A DNA stretch of 9,489 nucleotides from Candidatus Saccharibacteria bacterium UBA4727 (GCA_002404195.1 DHJF01000027.1:6526-16014), one strand, 5' to 3'. Positions 1 through 5,824 are shown, counted from the stretch's first letter. Numbers and translations are program-made. Notes: generated by a model not told the origin, from the sequence alone.

Positions 1-90
1 TAACACAAAGGTTTTACCCGCTCCAGCCGGACCGGTTAAGAGCACGCTTTCGCCTGCTAACATAATTTCTAGCGCTAACCCCTGATTCAT
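1..90 (-). CDS. Pif1-like / AAA ATPase, N-terminal fragment (cut by window edge)
   Basis: Only the first 30 codons lie in the window; the rest is beyond position 1. The peptide begins MNQGLALEIMLAGESVLL and runs into a perfect Walker A loop, GPAGAGKT (about residues 20-27), followed by FVL. A short helix, a G-E/N-x-hydrophobic strand and GPAGxGKTfvl is the usual start of Pif1-family DNA helicases and related AAA_30-type ATPases, which bind ATP and unwind DNA. Seen: the P-loop and frame. Inferred: the Pif1 assignment; another P-loop ATPase is possible. The ATG at 88-90 has a GGAG only 2 bases upstream, too close for normal use, and a TGGTATACT extended -10 just beyond it, so the mRNA is probably leaderless. 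It is divergent from pheA. Confidence 0.7.
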   Translation of the reverse strand, partial: MNQGLALEIMLAGESVLLTGPAGAGKTFVL

Positions 91-97
91 TACTCCT

Positions 98-106
98 AGT
101 ATACCA
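98..106 (-). promoter_or_regulatory. Extended -10 promoter of the Pif1-like gene
   Basis: Read on the minus strand this is TGGTATACT, matching the extended -10 consensus TGnTATAAT at all but one base. No good -35 box lies 16-18 bases upstream. Transcription would begin about 7 bases past the hexamer, at positions 90-92, on or next to the ATG at 90. It is 5 bases from the pheA -10 element on the other strand. Confidence 0.6.
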
Positions 107-111
107 TCGTA

Positions 112-120
112 TGATAAAAT
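112..120 (+). promoter_or_regulatory. Extended -10 promoter of pheA
   Basis: The plus strand reads TGATAAAAT, that is TG-n-TAAAAT, an extended -10 element. No clear -35 box is seen. Seven bases (121-127) separate the hexamer from the ATG at 128, so the start site should coincide with the start codon, giving a leaderless pheA transcript. No Shine-Dalgarno sequence is present in the short interval. Confidence 0.6.
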
Positions 121-127
121 ATTGCTT

Positions 128-940
128 ATGCGCGTTGCTATTCAAGGAGCCTCTCAATCATTCCACCATGTTGCTACCCAGCAATGGTTTGGCGACGATG
201 TTTCAATTGCGCCAGCAGATAGCTTTAGTGAAGTCTTTGGCCTTATTAATCGTCACGAAGCTGACGCTGCGGTTGTTGCAATCGAAAACTCGCTCTATGG
301 GTCAATCAATCAGGTCTACGATCTTATTGAATCGCATCGCTATCCTATCGTCGGCGAAATTCACTTACCAATTCATCAGCAATTGATTACCCTTCCTGAC
401 CACGCACCAATTACGCGTATCTATTCACACCCGGTCGCACTCGCGCAGTGCGAGCAGTATCTTGATGTCCACTTCCCGAGTGCCGAGCGTATTGAATACC
501 ACGACACGGCTGCTGCCGTTGAGCATATTAAAGAACTTGGAGACGCCAGCTACGCTGCGATTGCCAGCACCCAGGCGGCCGAGGCACACCAACTGCCTAT
601 CATTGCCGAAAATATCGAAGACAATCCAGCCAACTTTACGCGCTTTCTCGTTCTTCAGCCTCATGGCACACCGCCGCTGGACGCCAACCGTACATCACTT
701 GTCATTCGCACTAATCATACACCTGGTGCACTCGCAAAGGTTCTTTCGGCATTCGCTGACGCAAATATCAATCTCGCAAAACTACAATCACGCCCTATCG
801 TTGGCTCTCCGTGGACCTATCAATTCTATCTTGTTGTCGATACCGCTGGCGCGCCACTGCATGACATTCTCCGCACTATTCACCCGCTCACATCGTCGCT
901 CGTAGTACTTGGTGAGTACCACTCAGCCACCGCTAACTAA
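128..940 (+). CDS. pheA: Prephenate dehydratase with C-terminal ACT domain
   Basis: Converts prephenate to phenylpyruvate (decarboxylation and dehydration), the committed step to phenylalanine; cytoplasmic. The 270-residue protein is the normal size for a monofunctional enzyme. Family motifs are in order: N-terminal GASQSF (7-12, variant of GPxGTFS), AIENSLYGSI (51-60), SHPVALAQC (100-108), DTAAAV (126-131) and the catalytic NFTRF (169-173, Thr171). The C-terminal ACT domain (about 188-265) carries PGALAKVLSAFADANINL and a QSRP motif at 220-223, which in the family binds phenylalanine for feedback inhibition. There is no chorismate mutase domain. I chose ATG at 128 over TTG at 122 because the -10 element ends at 120 and a TTG start would lie upstream of the expected transcript start. 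It ends 4 bases from the end of tyrA on the opposite strand. Confidence 0.95.
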   Translation: MRVAIQGASQSFHHVATQQWFGDDVSIAPADSFSEVFGLINRHEADAAVVAIENSLYGSINQVYDLIESHRYPIVGEIHLPIHQQLITLPDHAPITRIYSHPVALAQCEQYLDVHFPSAERIEYHDTAAAVEHIKELGDASYAAIASTQAAEAHQLPIIAENIEDNPANFTRFLVLQPHGTPPLDANRTSLVIRTNHTPGALAKVLSAFADANINLAKLQSRPIVGSPWTYQFYLVVDTAGAPLHDILRTIHPLTSSLVVLGEYHSATAN

Positions 941-944
941 GCCG

Positions 945-1697
945 CTATTTAGCAGAGGCTTGTAGCTTATCATCAAGGTCAATACAAGCTTGCTTGAACT
1001 TTTTATTCACTTCGTGTGCGTATGGATTATCTTTCATAATCGAAAGAAATAGATCCCAACTATCCTGACCTTGAATATTTTTCATATCCACCAGGTCATC
1101 GTACGCGAGCGTTGCAAGCTCTGTATCTGGAATATTCATAATGTCCATTGTGCGCCCGATGTAATGACTTAGCCCCTGAATGTGAGCCATTTCCATATCG
1201 TGCTGATCCGGCGTCTTCCGAATGACGCGTAGATGCAGATCCGCATCAAGAAATGCGGTGAAGGAAGCTACCGTTTCACTGCTAGCCCTCACTGGACAAA
1301 CAACACATTTTAATCCGGAAATACCGCCATTCTTCCTAACGCTGGCGGGCCCGAACATTGGATGAGTACCAATGATGGAGTTTGTTGACGGCAGCAACCG
1401 AGCAAGTATTTCAAGCGGCTTCACTTTAACGGAGCAGACGTCAACAACAAGCGCATTAGGATTAATGAGTGACGCGTTGTCAGTAAAGAAAGACTCAAAA
1501 AACTGCGACGGTATCGATGGGATAATAATCGGACGTGCCAGCACCGTTTCGAGCGGTGCAAAGGTCGCCCCGAAGCCAGCATCGCCTTGATTGTGCTGGC
1601 GTGAGCTAACAACAATGTCGGCATATGGCGACAGCCACTCTATCATGAGCTTGGTAAAATCGCCGTATCCGATAATTCCTACCGAGTATCTCTTCAT
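945..1697 (-). CDS. tyrA: Prephenate dehydrogenase (TyrA family)
   Basis: Oxidatively decarboxylates prephenate to 4-hydroxyphenylpyruvate using NAD(P), the tyrosine branch partner of pheA; cytoplasmic. From ATG 1697 the protein is 250 residues. It shows a Rossmann nucleotide-binding start, GIIGYGDF (7-14), the strand motif DVCSVK (86-91), the substrate motif GTHPMFGP (110-117) and HIQGLSH (172-178), all typical of prephenate dehydrogenases. No chorismate mutase or ACT domain is present. An in-frame GTG at 1706, directly after the stop of the upstream KwaB-like gene, would add three residues. I prefer the ATG because AGGTGA sits at good Shine-Dalgarno distance. Either way it is 0-9 bases from its neighbour and probably cotranscribed and translationally coupled. 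Cofactor choice (NAD or NADP) and arogenate specificity cannot be told from sequence alone. Confidence 0.9.
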   Translation of the reverse strand: MKRYSVGIIGYGDFTKLMIEWLSPYADIVVSSRQHNQGDAGFGATFAPLETVLARPIIIPSIPSQFFESFFTDNASLINPNALVVDVCSVKVKPLEILARLLPSTNSIIGTHPMFGPASVRKNGGISGLKCVVCPVRASSETVASFTAFLDADLHLRVIRKTPDQHDMEMAHIQGLSHYIGRTMDIMNIPDTELATLAYDDLVDMKNIQGQDSWDLFLSIMKDNPYAHEVNKKFKQACIDLDDKLQASAK

Positions 1698-1706
1698 TAC
1701 AGTCAC

Positions 1707-2687
1707 CTAGCCTCGTGGCGGTTCGCCGTCAGGGTCGTCAAGCAGTTTTTTACTCTTGATTTCGTAGCGACGACCGGTAATTTCGCTGGTAATGTAGTCT
1801 TCATTAATGAGATTGACGAACGTGTCCAAATCGTTACCGTCCATAATGATAATAGCGCCGGCGTCATCGGTCATCAGCTCAAGCTGCATACTGTCAGCAT
1901 ATTCAATCGCCTGCTCCTGTGATACGGCGCCGATTTCCATTTTTTGCAGCTTGTTAACAATCTTTTTACGTTCACGTACCAAGCTTTGTAGATCGAGACC
2001 GTCAGGAAAACTCAGTTTGAATTGCTTTTCAATTTCTTCGACTTTTTGATCAGCCAAGAATTGTTTTTTATAGTCATGGTTAAACAGCTTTTCGAACTTT
2101 GCTTGGTTAAAAGCGAAAATATCTTTATTAATAATCAGCACCTGGTTGTCAGCTGGCACCTTTAAGCCAACGTCGGCTGTGAACGCACCAAACTTACCTT
2201 CACGAAATTCCCATGCCGTCGCACCTTTGAGTACTTGGCCTTGTTGAATTGCTTTAACGGCGTAAAAGGCCTTTTTAGGATCGTCTTTGTGCGTAAAACG
2301 CGCGACAATGCCCTTGATGCGTTTAAATTCGTGTTCTTCTTCGCTAAATTCGACAATGTCGTGACGTTCGTGTTCGATCAAGTGAATAAGAGTTTCCGCC
2401 CGACCGACCTTGCCAAGATCAGTCCGTAACAGTACGTTGTCTTCGCCTTCGCTCATTTCGTAATCACGCACGCTGAGGCCCGTGCCGGCGCCAAGATTAA
2501 CAAAGTTAATGTAATCATACAAAAACAACGGTTTAATTTGCGCGTTTAAATCACTGCCAAAATGAGTGGTGTACGGTGTGTAGTTTTTGTTGAACAAGAA
2601 GAATTCAACATCAAGTTCTTTTTTAATACCATCAGTATTGTTGGCCCACAAAAAAATATCAGTGGTGTCGGGCGTTTCAGTTTCCAT
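1707..2687 (-). CDS. KwaB-like protein (DUF4868), Kiwa anti-phage system homologue
   Basis: A 326-residue soluble protein with no membrane segments. The region from about residue 125 to 316 has the look of DUF4868: a beta-rich section with GAFTADVGLKVPADNQVLIIN, the strand-helix pair DIFAFNQAKFEKLF (189-202), a charged helical linker rich in Lys/Glu (205-250), and the family-like ending LINEDYITSEITGRRYEI followed by KSKKLL (293-316). DUF4868 is the domain of KwaB, the cytoplasmic half of the Kiwa defence system, where it works with the membrane protein KwaA and binds DNA during phage infection. No KwaA-like membrane protein is in the window. The start ATG has only a weak AGAAAG upstream. A possible -10, TACAAT (2724-2729), lies in the 76-base gap before it, so it may have its own promoter. 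Family assignment is from remembered motif pattern; a defence role is inference. Confidence 0.75.
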   Translation of the reverse strand: METETPDTTDIFLWANNTDGIKKELDVEFFLFNKNYTPYTTHFGSDLNAQIKPLFLYDYINFVNLGAGTGLSVRDYEMSEGEDNVLLRTDLGKVGRAETLIHLIEHERHDIVEFSEEEHEFKRIKGIVARFTHKDDPKKAFYAVKAIQQGQVLKGATAWEFREGKFGAFTADVGLKVPADNQVLIINKDIFAFNQAKFEKLFNHDYKKQFLADQKVEEIEKQFKLSFPDGLDLQSLVRERKKIVNKLQKMEIGAVSQEQAIEYADSMQLELMTDDAGAIIIMDGNDLDTFVNLINEDYITSEITGRRYEIKSKKLLDDPDGEPPRG

Positions 2688-2723
2688 ATTCTAACTTTCT
2701 TTTTGTTTATTGCAATTACTTTT

Positions 2724-2729
2724 ATTGTA
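2724..2729 (-). promoter_or_regulatory. Possible -10 box upstream of the KwaB-like gene
   Basis: TACAAT on the minus strand in the AT-rich 76-base gap (2688-2763) between the 193-residue gene and the KwaB-like gene. Transcription would start near 2717, giving a leader of about 30 bases. No convincing -35 box and no TG extension, so this is a weak call; the gene may instead be read from upstream. Confidence 0.3.
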
Positions 2730-2763
2730 ACGCACCTGTGAAAGATAAAGAATACTTGAAAGC

Positions 2764-3345
2764 CTAAATGTGATGCCTGCCTACCGTATCTAGTAACGCA
2801 TAATAGGCCGTCGCCTCCGCGATAAGCCGCTCACAGTCGTCAACTGTCACTTCTGAAAAGTTCACCTCGGCGCCAAGAATAGTAATAACACTGTCATCGA
2901 GGCTAAAATGATCGAGCGAGCGCGACATTGCATCCTCAGGCGTCAGCGCGTCTTGCAGTCGCACCGTTGAGACCGTACGGCGAGCCCGTATCACCTTATC
3001 TTCGTTCCAAATAAACGCGTACCGTATCGCAGCACGTGCGACATCACGATTCGGTAGCCGCAATGAGTCGTGGTACTCCAATACCTGAACGGTATTGTAA
3101 GAGTCATCCACTCGTGGGTGCCGGCCCATCTGCACGCCGATAACATGCTGCAACACCACCAATTCACCATTAATCTCAACAGGCGCCTCCAATATATCAC
3201 GCGTATAATGCTCCGCCACCCCGACCTGACAGTCTTTCAGGACCTGACGCTCCTCTGCGGACTGTCGCCAGACATCCGCCAATCGATCCAACTGCTTCAT
3301 AGTTGGTACATTGCCAGCAATGAAGCGCTCAGATTCGAATGACAT
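2764..3345 (-). CDS. Hypothetical protein, 193 residues, unrecognised
   Basis: I do not recognise this protein. It is soluble, without signal peptide or membrane segment, and looks mixed alpha/beta: a charged N-terminal helix (about 14-37, MKQLDRLADVWRQSAEERQV), a beta-rich centre (45-130) with EINGELVVLQHVIGVQMG, and a C-terminal helix (about 167-187, DDCERLIAEATAYYALLDTV). Frame and length are convincing, since a 193-codon open frame follows directly on metK. The ATG at 3345 has no good Shine-Dalgarno site and an in-frame TAA lies 9 bases upstream, so the start cannot move far. A 15-codon ORF (3329-3376) with a better ribosome site overlaps the start and may couple its translation to metK. 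It lies 33 bases after metK and 76 bases before the KwaB-like gene, on the same strand; a functional link to either is inference. Confidence 0.8.
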   Translation of the reverse strand: MSFESERFIAGNVPTMKQLDRLADVWRQSAEERQVLKDCQVGVAEHYTRDILEAPVEINGELVVLQHVIGVQMGRHPRVDDSYNTVQVLEYHDSLRLPNRDVARAAIRYAFIWNEDKVIRARRTVSTVRLQDALTPEDAMSRSLDHFSLDDSVITILGAEVNFSEVTVDDCERLIAEATAYYALLDTVGRHHI

Positions 3346-3376
3346 CTTCTCTTACAGCCATTTGGAATTTACTCAT
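3329..3376 (-). CDS. Possible 15-codon leader ORF overlapping the start of the 193-residue gene
   Basis: Two bases after the metK stop (TGA 3379-3381) an ATG at 3376 begins the short peptide MSKFQMAVREDVIRI and ends at TGA 3329-3331. GGGAG, inside the last metK codons, sits about 8 bases upstream, a better ribosome site than that of the 193-residue gene, whose ATG (3345) lies inside this ORF in another frame. It could be a coupling leader, the remains of a frameshifted N-terminus, or chance. No homology is claimed. Confidence 0.25.
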   Translation of the reverse strand: MSKFQMAVREDVIRI

Positions 3377-3378
3377 TT

Positions 3379-4350
3379 TCACTTCTCCCAGTCAAAGCCA
3401 TGTCCAAAATGTCCGTAGCGAGCTGTTTGCTCGTATATCGGGCGCCGTAGGTTTAGGCTTTCAATTATCCCGTTTGGTGTTAAATTATAGCCTACTCCTC
3501 TTTCGGGTACGCCGTCAACCATAACCGTCACTTCAAGCGGCTCAGCAACCCCAATAGCATACGCCAAGCGAACCGCGACTTCTTTTGCTTGACGCTTTTT
3601 GAGATAATCAACTGCTATCTTCCTTGCTATATAGGCCGCGCTACGATCAACTTTACTGGGATCTTTACCGCTAAATGCCCCGCCGCCAACCGCAACGCGT
3701 GGGCCGTAATTATCGACCGCTAGTTTACGCCCCGTCAGGCCGGCGTCGGCGTCAAAACCACCAATTTGCCAATCCCCACAAGGGTTAACGTGAACTCTTA
3801 CATCGCCGCTGGTGACTTTATCACTCAACCAGACTTCAACCGCTTGTTGTAGCTTTAACGACGGCACATGTTGAAAACTAGCCACCACACCGCAAATTTT
3901 ATTATTTTTGAGCGTAATCTGCGTTTTACCATCATACGGCCAAATGGCGTATAAATATTCATTAAGCTGACGCGCTAATACTACTTCGAGGGGTAAAAAC
4001 TCGGGCGTCTCGCTAGTAGCGTAACCGGTCATAATCCCTTGATCGCCCGCTCCGCCTGTGTCTACGCCTGCCGCAATCTCTAAACTTTGGCTCGCAATGT
4101 TTTCGATCAGCTCGATCTCACCAACGAGTCGCTGCACAATCGCCGGAACATCAACATCTTTTGCCCGCGAACTTACCTCGCCCGTAATGAATAATTTGCC
4201 ATGACCACCCGCCACATCTACCGCCACACGAGCCAGCGGATCTTCTCGTAAATGAGCGTCTAAAATGGCGTCGGATATTTGATCACAAATTTTATCCGGG
4301 TGTTTTGGCGACACGCTCTCGGCCGTGCGATACGTTGCTATGTGTGACAT
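3379..4350 (-). CDS. metK: S-adenosylmethionine synthetase (methionine adenosyltransferase), compact form
   Basis: Makes SAM from ATP and methionine; cytoplasmic, normally a tetramer. At 323 residues it is about 60 shorter than E. coli MetK, yet the active site is complete: SVSPKHPDK with HPDK (17-20), signature 1 GAGDQG followed by IMTGYA (100-111), Lys142 in DGKTQIT, LTGRK (205-209) and signature 2 GGGAFSGKD with PSKVDRS (222-236). The C-terminus keeps RYGHFG...FDWEK but lacks the tail. The shortening seems to fall before signature 1 (around residues 85-98) and near residues 280-295, where the family has an extra helical segment. The start ATG has AGGAG 7 bases upstream. Translation is very likely controlled by the SAM-I riboswitch in its leader. 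It is followed after 33 bases by the 193-residue gene and may share a transcript with it. Confidence 0.95.
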   Translation of the reverse strand: MSHIATYRTAESVSPKHPDKICDQISDAILDAHLREDPLARVAVDVAGGHGKLFITGEVSSRAKDVDVPAIVQRLVGEIELIENIASQSLEIAAGVDTGGAGDQGIMTGYATSETPEFLPLEVVLARQLNEYLYAIWPYDGKTQITLKNNKICGVVASFQHVPSLKLQQAVEVWLSDKVTSGDVRVHVNPCGDWQIGGFDADAGLTGRKLAVDNYGPRVAVGGGAFSGKDPSKVDRSAAYIARKIAVDYLKKRQAKEVAVRLAYAIGVAEPLEVTVMVDGVPERGVGYNLTPNGIIESLNLRRPIYEQTARYGHFGHGFDWEK

Positions 4351-4357
4351 AAAAGAT

Positions 4358-4394
4358 CTCCTATCTTTCCTGAATGATCATCAAAAAAGATAGG
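4358..4394 (-). promoter_or_regulatory. Expression platform: hairpin sequestering the metK Shine-Dalgarno
   Basis: On the RNA strand CCUAUCUUU (4394-4386) pairs perfectly over 9 bp with AAAGAUAGG (4368-4360). The last three bases of that stem are the first three of the Shine-Dalgarno AGGAG (4362-4358), which sits 7 bases before the ATG. Formation of the hairpin would hide the ribosome site. No U-run follows the stem, so translational control fits better than termination. The same pyrimidine strand can also pair with AAAGAUA (4427-4421) in the aptamer. Confidence 0.7.
4362..4373 (-). repeat. 12-base direct repeat, copy next to the Shine-Dalgarno
   Basis: TCAGGAAAGATA on the minus strand, identical to the copy at 4421-4432 in the riboswitch aptamer, 59 bases away. 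This copy runs into the metK Shine-Dalgarno sequence. Confidence 0.85.
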
Positions 4395-4417
4395 CATTGC
4401 TCTTATAAAAAGAATTC

Positions 4418-4519
4418 TGATATCTTTCCTGATACTTTCAGGCTGGAGTTAGCACCTTGCCTTGCGGTAGGTTGCCGGTGAGTCAGCGGGCCAGTCCCTC
4501 GTCACACTCTTGATATTAG
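4418..4519 (-). ncRNA. SAM-I (S-box) riboswitch aptamer in the metK leader
   Basis: The minus-strand RNA carries the SAM-I conserved core in order: P1 5' strand AUAUC (4516-4512) with AAGAG (4511-4507), GAGGGACUGGCCC (4500-4488) of P2, GGCAACC (4476-4470), P3, GGUGCUAACUCC (4456-4445), the P4 hairpin CCUGA-AAGUA-UCAGG (4442-4428), then GAAA and the P1 3' strand GAUAU (4424-4420). In known members SAM binding stabilises P1 and turns the gene off. Placement directly before metK fits the class. The kink-turn and pseudoknot were judged by similarity to the consensus, not modelled. An Rfam RF00162 covariance search would be decisive. Confidence 0.95.
4421..4432 (-). repeat. 12-base direct repeat, copy in the riboswitch P4/P1 3' strand
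   Basis: TCAGGAAAGATA on the minus strand: the 3' arm of P4, the junction and the start of the P1 3' strand. It is identical to the copy at 4362-4373 before the metK Shine-Dalgarno. Together the two copies offer alternative partners for the UAUCUUU strand at 4392-4386. Confidence 0.85.
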
Positions 4520-4533
4520 TTTGTTACGTATGT

Positions 4534-4542
4534 AGTATATCA
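4534..4542 (-). promoter_or_regulatory. Extended -10 promoter of the metK riboswitch transcript
   Basis: Minus strand TGATATACT, an extended -10 element (TGnTATAAT with one mismatch). Transcription would start near 4527, about 8 bases before the aptamer and 177 bases before the metK ATG. No good -35 box is seen. Confidence 0.6.
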
Positions 4543-4627
4543 CATGCCGGCGCGCATGAGAGCGTCGTCAAGCTGCGTCAACAACTTCGCAGACATCGTG
4601 TGTTGCACGACAAGCGCAATAACGGCA

Positions 4628-5398
4628 CTATTCAAACACGAGCGGTCGCATGACCTGGCGATAAAAGACAGGCTTGTTCGGCGTACTACGCTCAGGACTA
4701 TATGCATACTCATGACCGGTAAATCCCGTAATATCCTCAAGCGCATCGATCCGCTCGTCAACTATCCAGCGCGCCATTACGCCGCGCATCATTTTGTTAT
4801 AAATCGCGATCTGCGATTCGACGCCGTTTGGTTTTTTATCAATAAAGGCTGGCGTGACCACGTGAGTCGTCGGTGAAAGATACGGCACGATTGTTTTCGC
4901 ATATTCCTGCGACGATAAAATCAAGACTTGGCCGCCAGCGTTCGCCTCCATGTAGCTGCCCAATTTTGCCGCCCAAAAATCATACAAATGACGAGATATG
5001 CCCACCGCTAGCGGTGCCTTCATCTCCAACCGATAGGCACTAATCTCGTCAAACGGCCGCACCAGTCCGTAGAGCCCACTCGGAATCAAGAGATGGTGTT
5101 GCGCCCATTCGGAGGCTTCCCTACTCAGCGTCGTAGCTTGAAAGCCCTTATAGACATCACCGACATACGCCCATAGCGCCGCTTTATACCGCGGCGTATC
5201 AATGAATTTCTGCTGCGTCGCTACGGCAAGCGGCTGGCTGACATTCATGAGTGTTTGAATCTCGCCGACGGAAAGATTTTGCAGCACCTTCCGCAATTGC
5301 CGTGATTCATTCAGAAAAAGTGGCTGTGTCGGGGTGATAGTAATCGGCACAGGGCTGGTAAAATCCATCGTCTTCGATGGCGTCAGCAATGTCAGCAT
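4628..5398 (-). CDS. yaaA: Peroxide stress protein YaaA (UPF0246/DUF328)
   Basis: The 256-residue length equals that of family members. Landmarks: LLTPSKTMDF at the N-terminus (family LLSPAKTLDF), AYVGDVYKGF (about 77-86), LLIPSGLYGLVRPFDEI followed by SAYRLEM (about 102-126), a LSSQEYAKTIVPYL segment (about 161-174), and the C-terminal IYNKMMRGVMARWIVDE (about 199-215). In E. coli YaaA limits free iron and protects DNA from hydrogen peroxide, and the fold binds DNA; the biochemical activity is poorly defined. Its ATG follows the rnhA stop codon with no gap (TAA then ATG), so the two are translationally coupled and form an operon. The pairing of a DNA-protecting protein with RNase H is consistent with a repair theme, by inference. 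About 86 bases separate its stop from the metK promoter. Confidence 0.92.
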   Translation of the reverse strand: MLTLLTPSKTMDFTSPVPITITPTQPLFLNESRQLRKVLQNLSVGEIQTLMNVSQPLAVATQQKFIDTPRYKAALWAYVGDVYKGFQATTLSREASEWAQHHLLIPSGLYGLVRPFDEISAYRLEMKAPLAVGISRHLYDFWAAKLGSYMEANAGGQVLILSSQEYAKTIVPYLSPTTHVVTPAFIDKKPNGVESQIAIYNKMMRGVMARWIVDERIDALEDITGFTGHEYAYSPERSTPNKPVFYRQVMRPLVFE

Positions 5399-5818
5399 TT
5401 ACAGGCGAACACCCTCACGGGCTTTATTTGCCCACACATCGGCAAGCTCGTTGCCTTCGTCGCCTTCGTGACCGCGTACCCAGGTAAGCGTCGCTTTTGA
5501 GCGCTGGTAGAGCGGATAGACAGCCTGAACGATGTCGAGATTCTTAATCTCGCCACCCTTCTTTTTCCAACCATTCTTTTCCCAGCCTGGCGCCCATTTG
5601 GTAATGACATTAATCCAAAACTCACTGTCGGTAAAAATTTCGCAGTGTGCGCCATCGGCGTCAGTCAGCGCCGCCAAAATTGCTTTGCCTTCCATGCGAA
5701 TATTTGTCGTGATACCCTCTTCACTTCCCAAAATATGCGGCTGTAGTTCTTTTATCACAGAAAAGCCGCCCGGCCCTGGGTTGGGGCTAGCGCTGCCATC
5801 GGTATAGTACGTAATCAT
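5399..5818 (-). CDS. rnhA: Ribonuclease HI
   Basis: Cleaves the RNA strand of RNA-DNA hybrids, removing primers and R-loops; cytoplasmic. From ATG 5818 the protein is 139 residues, slightly shorter than the 155 of E. coli. All catalytic carboxylates are present: Asp7 in YTDGS, Glu43 in RMEGKA, Asp64 in FTDSEF and Asp127 in ELADVWA, with His117 in RGHEG. The basic, Trp-containing segment (about 75-90, WAPGWEKNGWKKKG) corresponds to the substrate-handle region. The open frame extends 44 codons further upstream, but that part is not RNase H-like and overlaps a hairpin and the promoter, so ATG 5818 is the right start. A TGCTACAAT element ends 6 bases before it, giving a leaderless or near-leaderless mRNA. 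AAAGGA abuts the ATG, too near to act as a normal ribosome site. yaaA follows immediately. Confidence 0.94.
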   Translation of the reverse strand: MITYYTDGSASPNPGPGGFSVIKELQPHILGSEEGITTNIRMEGKAILAALTDADGAHCEIFTDSEFWINVITKWAPGWEKNGWKKKGGEIKNLDIVQAVYPLYQRSKATLTWVRGHEGDEGNELADVWANKAREGVRL

Positions 5819-5824
5819 TCCTTT

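Noticed and set aside
122..127. TTG start for pheA two codons upstream
   Set aside because: The codon lies only 2 bases after the -10 hexamer, before the expected transcript start, and has no ribosome site.
462..905. Plus-strand ORF of 147 codons inside pheA
   Set aside because: It lies in another frame within the well supported pheA, has low-complexity composition and no family features.
3379..3381. UGA recoded as glycine (Gracilibacteria/SR1-type code)
   Set aside because: TGA ends metK just after the conserved FDWEK terminus and ends the response regulator at the normal domain end, so UGA is a stop.
4358..4394. Intrinsic terminator in the metK leader
   Set aside because: The stem is followed by AGAUCUUUUAUG, a ribosome site and start codon, not by a proper U-run, so I call it Shine-Dalgarno sequestration.
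4543..4627. Small gene or terminator between yaaA and the metK promoter
   Set aside because: An 18-codon frame and a 5-bp hairpin (TCGTG-CAACA-CACGA) are present, but there is no ribosome site and no U-run, so I see nothing supportable.
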